From: Pontibacter aquaedesilientis
GTDB lineage: Bacteria > Bacteroidota > Bacteroidia > Cytophagales > Hymenobacteraceae
Direction: 5' to 3'
Assembly: GCF_014773225.1 (NCBI RefSeq)
Contig: NZ_JACXAJ010000003.1
Span: forward strand, 62,001 to 126,000
DNA: 64,000 bases
Shown here in pieces: positions 18,927-27,642 of the stretch (position 1 is the first letter of the stretch; the number at the start of each line of letters is the position of its first letter). Under the pieces are notes generated by a model that made no database searches, had not been told where the DNA came from, and saw only the letters and a list, made by a program, of their open reading frames with translations. Made by a program: the position numbers and the translations under genes.

Positions 18927-21293
18927 GTGTTCAAATCCATTTTTTTAAACACGCTGCTGTCGTGGCTACTGCTGTTAGTGGTCGGCCCGGTTCTGGCGCA
19001 GGGGCCACTGTTCACAAACGGCGACGGGCCAGAGCAGGACTGCGGCCTGACACTTTCGGGCAAGGTGCTGGACCACGATACCCGTGAGCCGCTCATCGGC
19101 GCGACGATCTACATAGAGGAGTTACAGCGGGCCACTCTATCCGATGAGTACGGCAACTACCACTTCCACCACCTTTGCCGGGGCAGCTATACCTTAAAAC
19201 TAACCTACATCGGGTACGTTCCGGAGCAACCATCTCTCAGAATGGCCTCGTCTACGGTGCGCAACCTGACGTTGCACCTCGACACCAGGCAACTTAGCGA
19301 GGTGGAGATCACAGGCAACCGCCTGGCCGAAGAGGCACAGTCTACCGGCTCGCTGACCGGCCGCCAACTGGAGTCGACACGCGGCCTATCGCTGGGTGAG
19401 TCGCTTAAGAACATCTCAGGCATGTCGACCATACAGACTGGGCCGACCATCTCCAAACCCGTTATTCACGGTTTGCATAGCAATCGGATTCTGTTGCTCA
19501 ACAATGGCGTGCGTCACGAAGGACAGCAGTGGGGCTCTGAACATGCCCCGGAGATCGACCCGTTTGTAGCCTCCGAGCTGAAAGTAGTGAAAGGGGCCGC
19601 CGGCGTACGCTACGGTGCTGACGCCATTGGCGGTGTGGTGATCGTGGAGCCAAGCGCTCTACCCGACTCGGCTGGCGTGGGCGGCGAACTGAACCTGCTG
19701 GGCTCGACTAATAACCGGCAAGGAGGGGTGTCAGCGACTGTGGAGGGAAAGGCGACGAGGTTATCGGCTTGGAGCTGGCGGCTGCAGGGCACGGCCAAGC
19801 GTGCAGGAAATGCCAGAACAGCGGACTATTTTATGCAGAATACAGGCCTTCAGGAGTTGAATTTTTCGGGAGCACTTGGGTATAAGAAAGAGAATTTCGG
19901 TGCGGAGGCGTTTTATAGTCAATTCAACACGAAACTGGGCATCCTGAAAGCGTCGCACATTGGCAACCTGACCGACTTGGAAAACGCCATCGGGCGCGAG
20001 CGGCCGGAACAAACCAGTTACGATTTCACTTACGCCATCGAGCGGCCCTACCAGGATGTGACTCATCATCTGCTCAAGACCAAAGTCTTTTGGGATACCG
20101 GCAGTGCCGGCAAGCTGGAATTTGTGTACGGCTTGCAGCGCAACATTCGGGAGGAGTATGATGCCCACCGCGCCTCCGGTTCGAACCCGGAACTGACCTT
20201 GGACATTACCACGCACACCACCGAGACGGTATGGGAGCACACACCAGCGGGCAACTTCTCGGGTTCGGCAGGTATAACAACCCTTTACCAGAACAATACC
20301 TACCAGGGGCGGTATTTCATTCCGTTCTTCCGCAATTTCACGGCAGGGACTTTTGTCACCGAAAAGTGGCGTAAGGACAAACTGCAACTGGAGGGTGGCG
20401 TGCGGTACGACTACAAGAAGCTCAGCATCACGAAGCGGGAGCGCAACTCCGACATTATTCGGCCAGAGTACCAGTTCCATAACGTTTCTGGCACTTTGGG
20501 CGCTCTGTACGACGTAGGTTATCACCTGACTTTTGGACTGAGCGCTACTTCGGCCTGGCGGGCTCCGGGAGCCAATGAGCTTTTCAGCGACGGGGTGCAC
20601 CATGGCTCAGCCAGTTACGAACGTGGCAACCGTGACCTGAACTCGGAACAGGCTTACAACTTCGAGGGGTCAGTAACTTACTATGCCAACCCGCGCCTGA
20701 ACGGAAAGCTGAGCGTGTACAACAACTTCATCAACGAATACATCTACCTGGCGCCGGTGCAGCCACCCACGCTCACCATCCGCGGGGCTTTCCCAACGTT
20801 TGAGTACAAGCAGGCCGACGCCGTTTTCAGGGGAGTAGACCTGGACCTGGAGTATAAATTCACCCAACAGCTATACCTGGAGTCACGCACTTCAATTGTC
20901 AGAGCCACCAACCTGAATCTCGATGACCACCTTGTGGGTGTGCCTGCCGACAGGTATAGCAACATGCTTCGTTACGAGCCGCTTGCGGCCCTGGGCAAAC
21001 TAACGGATTCCTATCTGGCGCTGGGCGGCACTTACGTGGCCAAACAGACCCGTGTCCCGACCAAAACTGAACAGGATTACATGGATCCGCCTGCGGGTTA
21101 CTTCCTGCTGAACCTGGAAGCCGGCACCACGTTGCGCATCGGCAACCAGCCGGTAGAGTTAGGCATTACCGGTAGCAACTTACTCAACACGTCGTATCGC
21201 GACTACCTGAACCGCTTCCGGTACTTCACTGATGACATGGGTCGCATGCTGCTGTTCCGCGTGAAACTTCCGCTGGATTTCAGCACACGCTAG
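18927..21293 (+). CDS. TonB-dependent outer-membrane receptor, ZnuD-like (probable zinc uptake)
   Basis: There is no ATG start. GTG at 18927 gives a good signal peptide (FKSIFLNTLLSWLLLLVVGPVLAQ), whereas TTG at 18873 adds 18 residues ahead of it. After a CarboxypepD_reg-like domain (LSGKVLDHDTREPLIGATIYI, IGYVPEQP) come the plug (GLHSNRILLLNNGVRHEGQQWG, EHAPEIDPF, VVKGAAGVRYGADAIGGVV) and a 22-strand-type barrel ending in FRVKLPLDFSTR. Features like those of ZnuD include the plug's QWGSEHAPEIDP and the barrel's RAPGANELFSDGVHHGSASYE. Import would need TonB/ExbBD, not in this window. His-rich and acidic lipoprotein neighbours support a metal substrate; the zinc assignment is inference. Confidence 0.85.
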   Translation: MFKSIFLNTLLSWLLLLVVGPVLAQGPLFTNGDGPEQDCGLTLSGKVLDHDTREPLIGATIYIEELQRATLSDEYGNYHFHHLCRGSYTLKLTYIGYVPEQPSLRMASSTVRNLTLHLDTRQLSEVEITGNRLAEEAQSTGSLTGRQLESTRGLSLGESLKNISGMSTIQTGPTISKPVIHGLHSNRILLLNNGVRHEGQQWGSEHAPEIDPFVASELKVVKGAAGVRYGADAIGGVVIVEPSALPDSAGVGGELNLLGSTNNRQGGVSATVEGKATRLSAWSWRLQGTAKRAGNARTADYFMQNTGLQELNFSGALGYKKENFGAEAFYSQFNTKLGILKASHIGNLTDLENAIGRERPEQTSYDFTYAIERPYQDVTHHLLKTKVFWDTGSAGKLEFVYGLQRNIREEYDAHRASGSNPELTLDITTHTTETVWEHTPAGNFSGSAGITTLYQNNTYQGRYFIPFFRNFTAGTFVTEKWRKDKLQLEGGVRYDYKKLSITKRERNSDIIRPEYQFHNVSGTLGALYDVGYHLTFGLSATSAWRAPGANELFSDGVHHGSASYERGNRDLNSEQAYNFEGSVTYYANPRLNGKLSVYNNFINEYIYLAPVQPPTLTIRGAFPTFEYKQADAVFRGVDLDLEYKFTQQLYLESRTSIVRATNLNLDDHLVGVPADRYSNMLRYEPLAALGKLTDSYLALGGTYVAKQTRVPTKTEQDYMDPPAGYFLLNLEAGTTLRIGNQPVELGITGSNLLNTSYRDYLNRFRYFTDDMGRMLLFRVKLPLDFSTR

Positions 21294-21362
21294 GCCCAGT
21301 TCATCTTTATCAAATTGAAGCTTAAACCATTATTTAGCAAACCTCTATAAGACCATTTAATC

Positions 21363-21926
21363 ATGAGCAAAATATTCAGACTGCCCCTAACTTTTATACT
21401 GATCGCCGCTTTAGTGTCATTCACCTCATGCGACGATCACGATGATGAACCACACGATGAGGAAGGAGAACTCATTACAACCGTGACACTCACAATGACG
21501 CCACAGGGCGGCGGTACCCCCATTACGGCTACCTACAGAGACCTGGACGGCGATGGCGGCAACGCTCCGGTGATGACACCAGCCATTGTGGTGCTGAAGG
21601 CTGGCGTTACCTACACAACCACCATTCGGGTGCTTGACGAGGCGAATAACGAAGACCTGACAGCAGAGATCAAGCAAGAAGGCCATGAGCACGAGTTTTT
21701 CTTCGTGCCTTCTCCGGCCACTTTGATGACTGTTACAAAAACTGACAAAGATCGCAACAACCGCCCTGTTGGATTGGAAAACACGCTTCAGACATCATCC
21801 ACGGCGCAATCAGGTTCTCTTCGTGTGGTACTAAAGCACCAGCCAGGCGGTCTTAAAACAAACAACAGCACCATCAGCACCGGCGAGACGGATGCCGATG
21901 TGACTTATGCCATCAGGCTAGAGTAG
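21363..21926 (+). CDS. Acidic receptor-associated lipoprotein, copy 1
   Basis: The 187-residue protein has a lipoprotein signal (LTFILIAALVSFTSC). A cluster of metal-binding type residues follows directly (DDHDDEPHDEEGE). The body is an all-beta domain with LITTVTLTMTP, DLDGDGGNAPV, NNRPVGLENTL, RVVLKHQPGG and STGETDADVTY. These segments recur across Bacteroidota in proteins often named 'type 1 periplasmic binding fold superfamily', typically beside a TonB-dependent receptor. It lies 69 bases after the receptor and is closed by the terminator at 21949. A surface or periplasmic metal-binding partner is likely but unproven. Confidence 0.78.
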   Translation: MSKIFRLPLTFILIAALVSFTSCDDHDDEPHDEEGELITTVTLTMTPQGGGTPITATYRDLDGDGGNAPVMTPAIVVLKAGVTYTTTIRVLDEANNEDLTAEIKQEGHEHEFFFVPSPATLMTVTKTDKDRNNRPVGLENTLQTSSTAQSGSLRVVLKHQPGGLKTNNSTISTGETDADVTYAIRLE

Positions 21927-21948
21927 TTTTATTGCGCACACTGCTCCT

Positions 21949-21984
21949 AAAGGGGATATCTGTTGATATCCCCTTTACTTTTTG
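21949..21984 (+). terminator. Terminator after lipoprotein copy 1
   Basis: A 12-bp perfect stem (AAAGGGGATATC with GATATCCCCTTT, 21949-21960 and 21965-21976) with a TGTT loop is followed by ACTTTTTG. Confidence 0.85.
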
Positions 21985-22195
21985 AATTGTTGCAAGGGGG
22001 GTAGCAACTCCGAGAGCCACTTATATAGCCGGACTCAATTGCGCTGAATTAGGAAGACATCAGGTTTTCGGGTTGGAAATCAGACGTTGCATCCGAATTC
22101 CCGTAAATCTTCACCGGAATTTCACCGGAGCGTATTATTTATATATATTTATTGCTTATACCATTTTTCTCCAAGACCCTATTAGACTTACTCAT

Positions 22196-22759
22196 ATGAA
22201 AAAGCTGTTAAGACCGTATTTAGCCTTCTTGCTGATGGGAGCCCTGCTCACAACAACTGCCTGCGGCGATGACGATGGTCCGGGTCCGGATGAAGAAGGC
22301 GAGGTAATCACCACAGTGATGCTGTCGCTTGTACCAGAGGGCAAAGGCCAGAACGCAACGGCCACGATCAGTACGTTGAGTGGCTCGCCTGTGCAAAATG
22401 GCCCCCTGACTTTGAAGGCCAACACGGTGTATAACGCGACCATCACCTTGGCTGACGACAGCAAAACACCTTCTGTCAACGTTACCAACGAAATCAAACA
22501 GAAGACAAATGAGCATTTGTTTGTGTATACCTTCACACCGGAATCGGGCAGCAATGCCTCAGTGGGCGTCGAAATAAAGGACAGAGATGCCAACAACCGC
22601 CCTGTAGGCTTGGAAACAACCATCAACACGGGCCCGAACACAGGTGCCGGCAAACTACGGGTTATCCTCAAGCACCAACCGGGCGGGATTAAAACCGGCA
22701 CCAATACCACAGCCGGTGAGACCGACGTGGATGTGAGTTTTAATGTGATTGTAAACTAA
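22196..22759 (+). CDS. Acidic receptor-associated lipoprotein, copy 2
   Basis: I start at the ATG at 22196 because it gives MKKLLRPYLAFLLMGALLTTTAC, a proper lipobox; the frame is open back to 22073 but the extra 41 residues look non-coding. The protein is a diverged paralogue of the preceding lipoprotein. After DDDGPGPDEEGE it has VITTVMLSLVP, then NNRPVGLETTI, RVILKHQPGG and AGETDVDVSF. The His residues near the N-terminus of copy 1 are replaced by Asp/Gly here. It follows a terminator and a 269-bp AT-rich gap, so it may be transcribed separately. Confidence 0.76.
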   Translation: MKKLLRPYLAFLLMGALLTTTACGDDDGPGPDEEGEVITTVMLSLVPEGKGQNATATISTLSGSPVQNGPLTLKANTVYNATITLADDSKTPSVNVTNEIKQKTNEHLFVYTFTPESGSNASVGVEIKDRDANNRPVGLETTINTGPNTGAGKLRVILKHQPGGIKTGTNTTAGETDVDVSFNVIVN

Positions 22760-22784
22760 GTTCGCCATCATCGTCAAAAAGACA

Positions 22785-22825
22785 AAAGACCGCCTTCGTG
22801 TTTCCGAAGGCGGTCTTTCGCTTTT
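22785..22825. terminator. Bidirectional terminator
   Basis: A 14-bp perfect stem (22785-22798 with 22805-22818, arms beginning AAAGACCGCC) with a 6-nt loop is followed by CGCTTTT on the + side and TTTGTC on the - side. It separates convergent lipoprotein copy 2 and the YdeI-family gene. Confidence 0.9.
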
Positions 22826-22838
22826 CATTCTTATCTGT

Positions 22839-23477
22839 TTAACGTTTAGCCTGCTGCCCCAGTAACATTTCGATGGTCTTACCGATGCGGTTGGCTCTGG
22901 TTTCGGGGCGTTTTGCCTCCATTATGGCCAGCACATGCTCCTTGCGGTGTGTAAAGGCCAGTTTCTCAAAAGTTTCCAATAAGCCAACTGCCTCCAGGGC
23001 CTCCATCAAATCATCTGGTATTTCCACGGTACGGGCTTCACGGTCTATACCTGGCATATCGACCCCAAATTTAGACGGCCCTTTCCTTTCGGACATGTGT
23101 CTAAAACGGAGGGAAGACCATGTTTCATCAATGGCCACCTGCCGAACACCTTCGTAACCGAGCTCGAATACCACTTCCCAGCCTTTGTCACGCGTTAAAT
23201 CCGACTTTACTTGTGAGCTTTTTTTAGGGTATGCGATCCAAAGCAGCCCATCCGTTTTCAACGCCATCACAACAAGCGGAATGTACTCGTTGAGCTCACC
23301 GCTGTCTTTCACAAAAAGCTGCACCGCATCGTAAGTTGTCCCGCTTTCAGGCATCGAACTCGTCTCGGTAACATGGCACCCTTCGGCCTGTAGCGTTTCG
23401 GCAAAGTTTTGCGGCGCATTCAGCGCCAGTATGTGATATCCTGGTTTCAGTTGCAGCTTCTTGCTTAGGCTTTGCAT
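22839..23477 (-). CDS. YdeI/OmpD-associated family protein with DUF3052-like N-terminus
   Basis: The 212-residue protein is soluble. The N-terminal half (LKPGYHILALNAPQNF, then TYDAVQLFVKDSGEL, LLWIAYPKKSS) resembles DUF3052. The C-terminal third (VEIPDDLMEALEAVGLLETFEKLAFTHRKEHVLAIMEAKRPETRANRIGKTIEMLL) matches the YdeI/OmpD-associated domain. The molecular role of either domain is not established. It is a single-gene unit, convergent with the receptor island and divergent from the MFS gene. Confidence 0.82.
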   Translation of the reverse strand: MQSLSKKLQLKPGYHILALNAPQNFAETLQAEGCHVTETSSMPESGTTYDAVQLFVKDSGELNEYIPLVVMALKTDGLLWIAYPKKSSQVKSDLTRDKGWEVVFELGYEGVRQVAIDETWSSLRFRHMSERKGPSKFGVDMPGIDREARTVEIPDDLMEALEAVGLLETFEKLAFTHRKEHVLAIMEAKRPETRANRIGKTIEMLLGQQAKR

Positions 23478-23604
23478 GTCGTTCGGTATAGAATCTCTTT
23501 GCCTCTAATCTAAAAGAAATGTTTTAAAAACGAGTATTCACCCTCACTTACTTTTGTGATGATATTCAAAATACTATATTTAATGCTGTCATTCACTGAA
23601 CCTT

Positions 23605-24846
23605 ATGCCGACCCTTCAATCATCTTCCAAAAAACATTACCTGCTTAACGCTTCTGTAATTGTAGCGGCTCTGGGCTATTTTGTGGATATATACGACCTG
23701 GTGCTGTTCAGCATTGTGCGCATACCCAGTCTGCAGTCGTTGGGCGTTACCGACCCGACAGCCTTGCTCGAAGAAGGCGTGCTGCTGCTAAACATGCAAA
23801 TGGCCGGTATGCTACTTGGAGGGATAGCCTGGGGTGTGCTGGGCGATAAGCGGGGACGGCTTTCGGTTTTGTTCGGCTCAATTTTCCTTTATTCCATCGC
23901 CAACATCCTCAATGGCTTTGTAACTACCATACCCATGTATGCCGTGCTCCGCTTTGTGGCGGGCGTGGGACTGGCCGGTGAGTTGGGCGCTGGCATTACG
24001 CTGGTGTCGGAGGTGTTGCCGAAGGAGAAGCGCGGCTATGGCACGATGGTGGTCGCCACGATTGGTATATCCGGAGCCATACTGGCAGGTATAGTGGGTG
24101 AGTACTTTGGCTGGCGAACGGCTTATTTTATTGGCGGCGGACTGGGCATGCTGTTGCTTTTGCTGCGGGTGGGGGTATATGAGTCGGGTATGTTCAACGA
24201 CCTGAAGCAGACCAATGTGACACGGGGCAACTTTCTCTCGCTTTTTACCAACAGCAAACGCTTCTGGAAGTACCTCAAGTGCATTCTTATAGGAGTACCG
24301 ATCTGGTATGTGGTGGGTATTCTGATTACCTTCTCGCCGGAGTTCGGGCTGGCACTCGGCGTCACCGACACCGTATCGGCAGCCAGGGCTGTCTCATTCT
24401 GTTACCTCGGTTTGGTTTTCGGCGACTTTGCCAGCGGTTTCCTGAGTCAGCGCTTTAAGAGCAGGCGCAGCATTGTGCTGGCCTTCCTGCTGCTCACCGG
24501 TATTTTTGTTGGGGTATACCTGCTGGGGCGCAACTTCAGTTTAACGGCCTTCTATACCTTATGCGTGGCCCTTGGCTTTGCGGGCGGCTACTGGGCCGTG
24601 TTCGTGACGATAGCAGCCGAGCAGTTTGGCACCAACATACGCGCCACGGTTACTACCACTGTTCCCAACTTTGTGCGTGGCGCCGTAGTGCCACTTACAC
24701 TTACCTTTAGCGCTCTCAAAGATGGGGTTGGCCTGGTGCCCGGTGCCTTGCTACTGGGTATTTTGTGCATGGCTATTGCCATTATTTCTATCCTGACGCT
24801 GGACGAAACATACGGCAAAGACCTTAATTATATGGAGCCTTTGTAG
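23605..24846 (+). CDS. MFS transporter (metabolite:H+ symporter type)
   Basis: The 413-residue protein has about twelve membrane helices and no signal peptide. Major-facilitator signatures are present: LGGIAWGVLGDKRGRLSVL between helices 2 and 3, and GELGAGITLVSEVLPKEKRGYGT between helices 4 and 5. The latter, with the long conserved acidic/arginine pattern, is typical of the sugar/organic-acid symporter branch. The substrate cannot be read from sequence. It is flanked by unrelated genes and appears to be monocistronic. Confidence 0.9.
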   Translation: MPTLQSSSKKHYLLNASVIVAALGYFVDIYDLVLFSIVRIPSLQSLGVTDPTALLEEGVLLLNMQMAGMLLGGIAWGVLGDKRGRLSVLFGSIFLYSIANILNGFVTTIPMYAVLRFVAGVGLAGELGAGITLVSEVLPKEKRGYGTMVVATIGISGAILAGIVGEYFGWRTAYFIGGGLGMLLLLLRVGVYESGMFNDLKQTNVTRGNFLSLFTNSKRFWKYLKCILIGVPIWYVVGILITFSPEFGLALGVTDTVSAARAVSFCYLGLVFGDFASGFLSQRFKSRRSIVLAFLLLTGIFVGVYLLGRNFSLTAFYTLCVALGFAGGYWAVFVTIAAEQFGTNIRATVTTTVPNFVRGAVVPLTLTFSALKDGVGLVPGALLLGILCMAIAIISILTLDETYGKDLNYMEPL

Positions 24847-25012
24847 CCCTCCTGGAAACATTGCAACCCCAAAATATACAGTTTGGTTAATACATGGCCT
24901 AAGTTATTTAAAATCAAAAACTTAAATCAGCAATTATAATTACACCGCCAACAACTAAAATGCACTAAGGCTAGTATAAATAGTATATATCAACTATAAT
25001 ATACTATAGCCT

Positions 25013-25567
25013 ATGCAAAAATTCTTTACTCTTGAAACTTCCGATTTATCCCTTTGGGTCGTCTTGACTGCACTGCTACTTGTTTCCTGCTCACCTAAGG
25101 TAGAGCACAAGGCAGAAAACCTAACTTCCTCCCCGCAGGCCACTACAGCACCATCTGTTGGAGCCATTACCGTCGCGGCGATGGATGAGCCCGTAGAGGA
25201 GGCATACTTCGACCTGATTGCCAAAACCTCTGCCTGCCTGGGTGAAGACCTGTGGATAGGCGGCAAGGTGGAGAGCACCAACAAGGTAGCGCTCAGCAAA
25301 GCAGGAGCCATCACAAAGCAGAAGGTATACGAGGTGAAAGACCTGACTGCCACCGGCCTCAACACCAACAGCTACTATACCTTGCGCGATAGCGCCGGCA
25401 CACTCAAGGCCATAGCGAATGAAGAAGGCGTATTGCAGATACAGCTGCAGGAGGGGTCACTTAAGCTATTGCCAAGAACAGGCCAGGGCGCTATTCTGGT
25501 TGCCTACCAGGCCCCGTCGGCCGGTACACAGGCTAAGAGCCGGGAAGGCAGCTGGCATTGCCAGTAA
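25013..25567 (+). CDS. Putative lipoprotein of unknown function
   Basis: The 184-residue protein has a hydrophobic leader ending in a lipobox-like VLTALLLVSC. A Thr/Ala-rich linker follows, then a beta-rich domain (IAKTSACLGEDLWIGGKVEST, KQKVYEVKDLTATGLNTNSYYTLRDSAGTLKAIANEEG, IQLQEGSLKLLPR). Two Cys in the mature part (in SACLG and at the C-terminus, WHCQ) could form a disulfide. I recognise no family. The segment before the leader (MQKFFTLETSDLSLW) is longer than usual, so the true start might be internal. Confidence 0.55.
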   Translation: MQKFFTLETSDLSLWVVLTALLLVSCSPKVEHKAENLTSSPQATTAPSVGAITVAAMDEPVEEAYFDLIAKTSACLGEDLWIGGKVESTNKVALSKAGAITKQKVYEVKDLTATGLNTNSYYTLRDSAGTLKAIANEEGVLQIQLQEGSLKLLPRTGQGAILVAYQAPSAGTQAKSREGSWHCQ

Positions 25568-25718
25568 TGCTGATCCTATTACAAACGGTTGAGCAACCAT
25601 CAACTGGGGAGGCTTTCTGTATGCAGGAGCAGGTATAGCCTGGGTCTGCAAACACCTGCCCCCATAATTTTTAGGCCGCTATACCTGACTTAAGCCTGCC
25701 AATTTCGTAATTTTGGGT

Positions 25719-26042
25719 ATGATTATCTACAACGTAACGATCAACATCGACAACAGTGTGGCCGAAGAGTGGCTGAACTGGATGAAGAGCACCCACATCC
25801 CGGAAGTGATGGCCACTGGCTTTTTCCTGAACAACCAGATAGCCCGCCTCCTGAACGAAGAGGACAATGGCGGCACCACCTACGCCGTGCAGTATACCTG
25901 CCGCAGCCTCGAAGACTTGGAGGAATACCAGCGCGAGCACGCCCCGGAACTGCAGGCCAAAGTACTGCAGCGCTATCCGGAGAAGTTTGTGGCGTTCCGG
26001 TCGCTGCTCGAGATAGTGGGCAAAGACGTGGAGCGGGACTAA
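25719..26042 (+). CDS. DUF4286 family protein
   Basis: The ATG at 25719 is preferred over the TTG six bases earlier because the family begins MIIYNVTINIDNSVAEEWLNWMK, as seen here. The 107-residue protein is a small alpha/beta ferredoxin-like fold, also suggested by GTTYAVQYTCRSLEDLEEYQ and HAPELQAKVLQRYPEKFVAFRSLLE. The family is widespread in Bacteroidota, with no established activity. It is single-gene and convergent with the GNAT gene. Confidence 0.85.
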   Translation: MIIYNVTINIDNSVAEEWLNWMKSTHIPEVMATGFFLNNQIARLLNEEDNGGTTYAVQYTCRSLEDLEEYQREHAPELQAKVLQRYPEKFVAFRSLLEIVGKDVERD

Positions 26043-26061
26043 GCGTAAAAACAGTTTCAAT

Positions 26062-26098
26062 AGACAGGCCCGCGCTATACCTTAGCACGGGCCTGTCT
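26062..26098. terminator. Hairpin between convergent genes
   Basis: An 11-bp perfect stem (AGACAGGCCCG with CGGGCCTGTCT) encloses a loop that contains CTATACCT. There is no strong U-run on either side, so termination is likely but not certain. Confidence 0.55.
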
Positions 26099-26136
26099 CT
26101 TGAATACTACAGCCTGATCAGGTATAAACTTATACC

Positions 26137-26610
26137 TTAATCGGCACTGTAGGCTTTGATTTGCTCTTCGGTCATGTTACAGTTGATCCACTCGCCATCC
26201 AGATTTGCCCCAATTTTGTTGTAGAAACCGATAGCTGGCTCGTTCCAGTCGAGCACCTGCCATTTCATACGCTTGGCACCAATTTCCTTGGCTTCGCGGG
26301 CAACGGCATTGAACAGCATTTTGCCGATGCCACTGCGGCGTAGGCGCTCGGTCACAATGAGGTCCTCCAAAAAAAGCATCTTGCCTTTCCACGTGGAATA
26401 GGCGATATAATACAAGGCTATACCTACAATCCCCTCTTCGGTCTCGGCCACGAAGAACCTGAAAATCGGATTCTCACCGAATCCATCCCAGCGCATATCC
26501 TCTACCGTGTTGGTTACTTCATCGGGCGCCTTTTCGTATACCGCCAATTCTTTAATCAAATCGTGTACCTGCGGCAGGTCGTCTATGGTTCCTTTTCTGA
26601 TGTTGATCAT
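26137..26610 (-). CDS. GNAT family N-acetyltransferase
   Basis: The ATG at 26610 is chosen because it gives the family start MINIRKGTIDDLPQVHDLI; the frame extends to 26682 only through repeat-like intergenic sequence. The 157-residue protein has the GNAT core: VAETEEGIVGIALYYIAYSTW, then LEDLIVTERLRRSGIGKMLFNAVAREA (the acetyl-CoA binding RxxGxGK loop), and MKWQVLDWNEPAIGFYNKIGA. It resembles the diamine/thialysine acetyltransferase (SSAT-like) branch, but the substrate is not certain. Confidence 0.9.
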   Translation of the reverse strand: MINIRKGTIDDLPQVHDLIKELAVYEKAPDEVTNTVEDMRWDGFGENPIFRFFVAETEEGIVGIALYYIAYSTWKGKMLFLEDLIVTERLRRSGIGKMLFNAVAREAKEIGAKRMKWQVLDWNEPAIGFYNKIGANLDGEWINCNMTEEQIKAYSAD

Positions 26611-26766
26611 TTTATTGTTGATTGCTAATTGTTGAATGGTTAAATGGTTTGGAGCACGCTTCGAACAGGTTACCCCTTGCACGATTCGGACTGGTCGCGA
26701 CCTGTCCCTACGAAGACACCAACTTTCTGATTTTTTAACTCTTAAACTCTCTAACTTTTTAACTCT
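26611..26766. repeat. Composite intergenic repeat region
   Basis: Three elements lie side by side. The first is an ATTGTTGATTGCTAATTGTTGAA stretch at about 26614-26637. The second is a 20-nt imperfect palindrome centred on GGTCGCGACC (26688-26707). The third is a run of TTTTTAACTCT/CTCTAACT units at about 26731-26775 with a period of 8-9 nt. Similar stretches are common between genes in Bacteroidota. None looks coding. Confidence 0.5.
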
Positions 26767-27510
26767 CTAACTCCCAAACTTCGTCCTGGCCTGCACCAGT
26801 TCTTTGCCTGTTTCGGAGCTGGTGAGTTTGTGCAGAAAGACATCCAGCTCGTGTGTTGGCCCTGCTGTGGCTATTACCTTGTCACCCAAGGCGCTTTCGG
26901 CATTAAAGATAATGTCAATTTCTTTTAACTGTTGCTTTTCAAGTATTTCTGGTGGAAGCGTCTCGAGTACCCACTGCAGGTAGCGTGTGTTGGTGACGTG
27001 CCGGTTCAGGTCGATATCGTGCCAGCGCACAGGCATACGCTGCTCATACCTGACCTCTTCCAGTTGGGGCAATTTGCCTTTAGCGAAAGGCAGCGGTTCC
27101 TGCCCTGGCACTACTTCCACGGCCGTAATAAAGTCGGGGACCGATACCAGCTGGCGCTTCACCACATCCATCACCAGCCATACACTGGTGGCTTGCCCCA
27201 AAAGCTCCCGGTCGGCGCCGTATACCCTGAAATCGCGGTGCAGGAATACCCGCTCGCGTCCCGACGCCCAGGTCTCGACCACAATCTTCTCGCGGTGTCT
27301 CGGGTAGCGGAACATCTCGACCCGCATGCGCTGCAGCACCCAAGTAAGGTCCCGCTCCAGCAGTTCATACATCGAAATGCCCATGGTGGCGGTATTGTCC
27401 CAGGCGGCTTCCTGCATGTAGCCGACCAGTGCCGGTAAGGTCGCCTGCCCATTTTGGTCAGTCTCTGTGGAGCGTACGGTGAACGCACTTTGCCCAGTCA
27501 TAGATTTCAT
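26767..27510 (-). CDS. Acyl-ACP thioesterase family protein
   Basis: The 247-residue protein is a double-hotdog thioesterase that would release fatty acids from acyl carrier protein. The first hotdog carries RSTETDQNGQATLPALVGYMQEAAWDNTA and the hallmark VLQRMRVEMFRYP and WASGRERVFLHRDFRVY; the second carries VRWHDIDLNRHVTNTRYLQWVLETLP, with the Asn/His catalytic pattern. The start may be the second Met (MTGQSAF). It is preceded by the prolyl oligopeptidase gene on the same strand but separated by 132 bases. Confidence 0.9.
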   Translation of the reverse strand: MKSMTGQSAFTVRSTETDQNGQATLPALVGYMQEAAWDNTATMGISMYELLERDLTWVLQRMRVEMFRYPRHREKIVVETWASGRERVFLHRDFRVYGADRELLGQATSVWLVMDVVKRQLVSVPDFITAVEVVPGQEPLPFAKGKLPQLEEVRYEQRMPVRWHDIDLNRHVTNTRYLQWVLETLPPEILEKQQLKEIDIIFNAESALGDKVIATAGPTHELDVFLHKLTSSETGKELVQARTKFGS

Positions 27511-27642
27511 AGCGTGTGGGATGGTTCGTGTTGCAAAGTACGCAGGAATCGGGTTTAGAACCAGCCAAGCAAGGGCATAAAAAAGCCAGTGCTACATCGC
27601 TGCAGCTCTGGCTTTTCTTATTTACAATCTCAGCTATACCTG

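Noticed and set aside
20172..20188. GGTTCGAACCC sequence resembling a tRNA T-arm
   Set aside because: It lies inside the TonB receptor reading frame and no acceptor stem or anticodon arm is around it.
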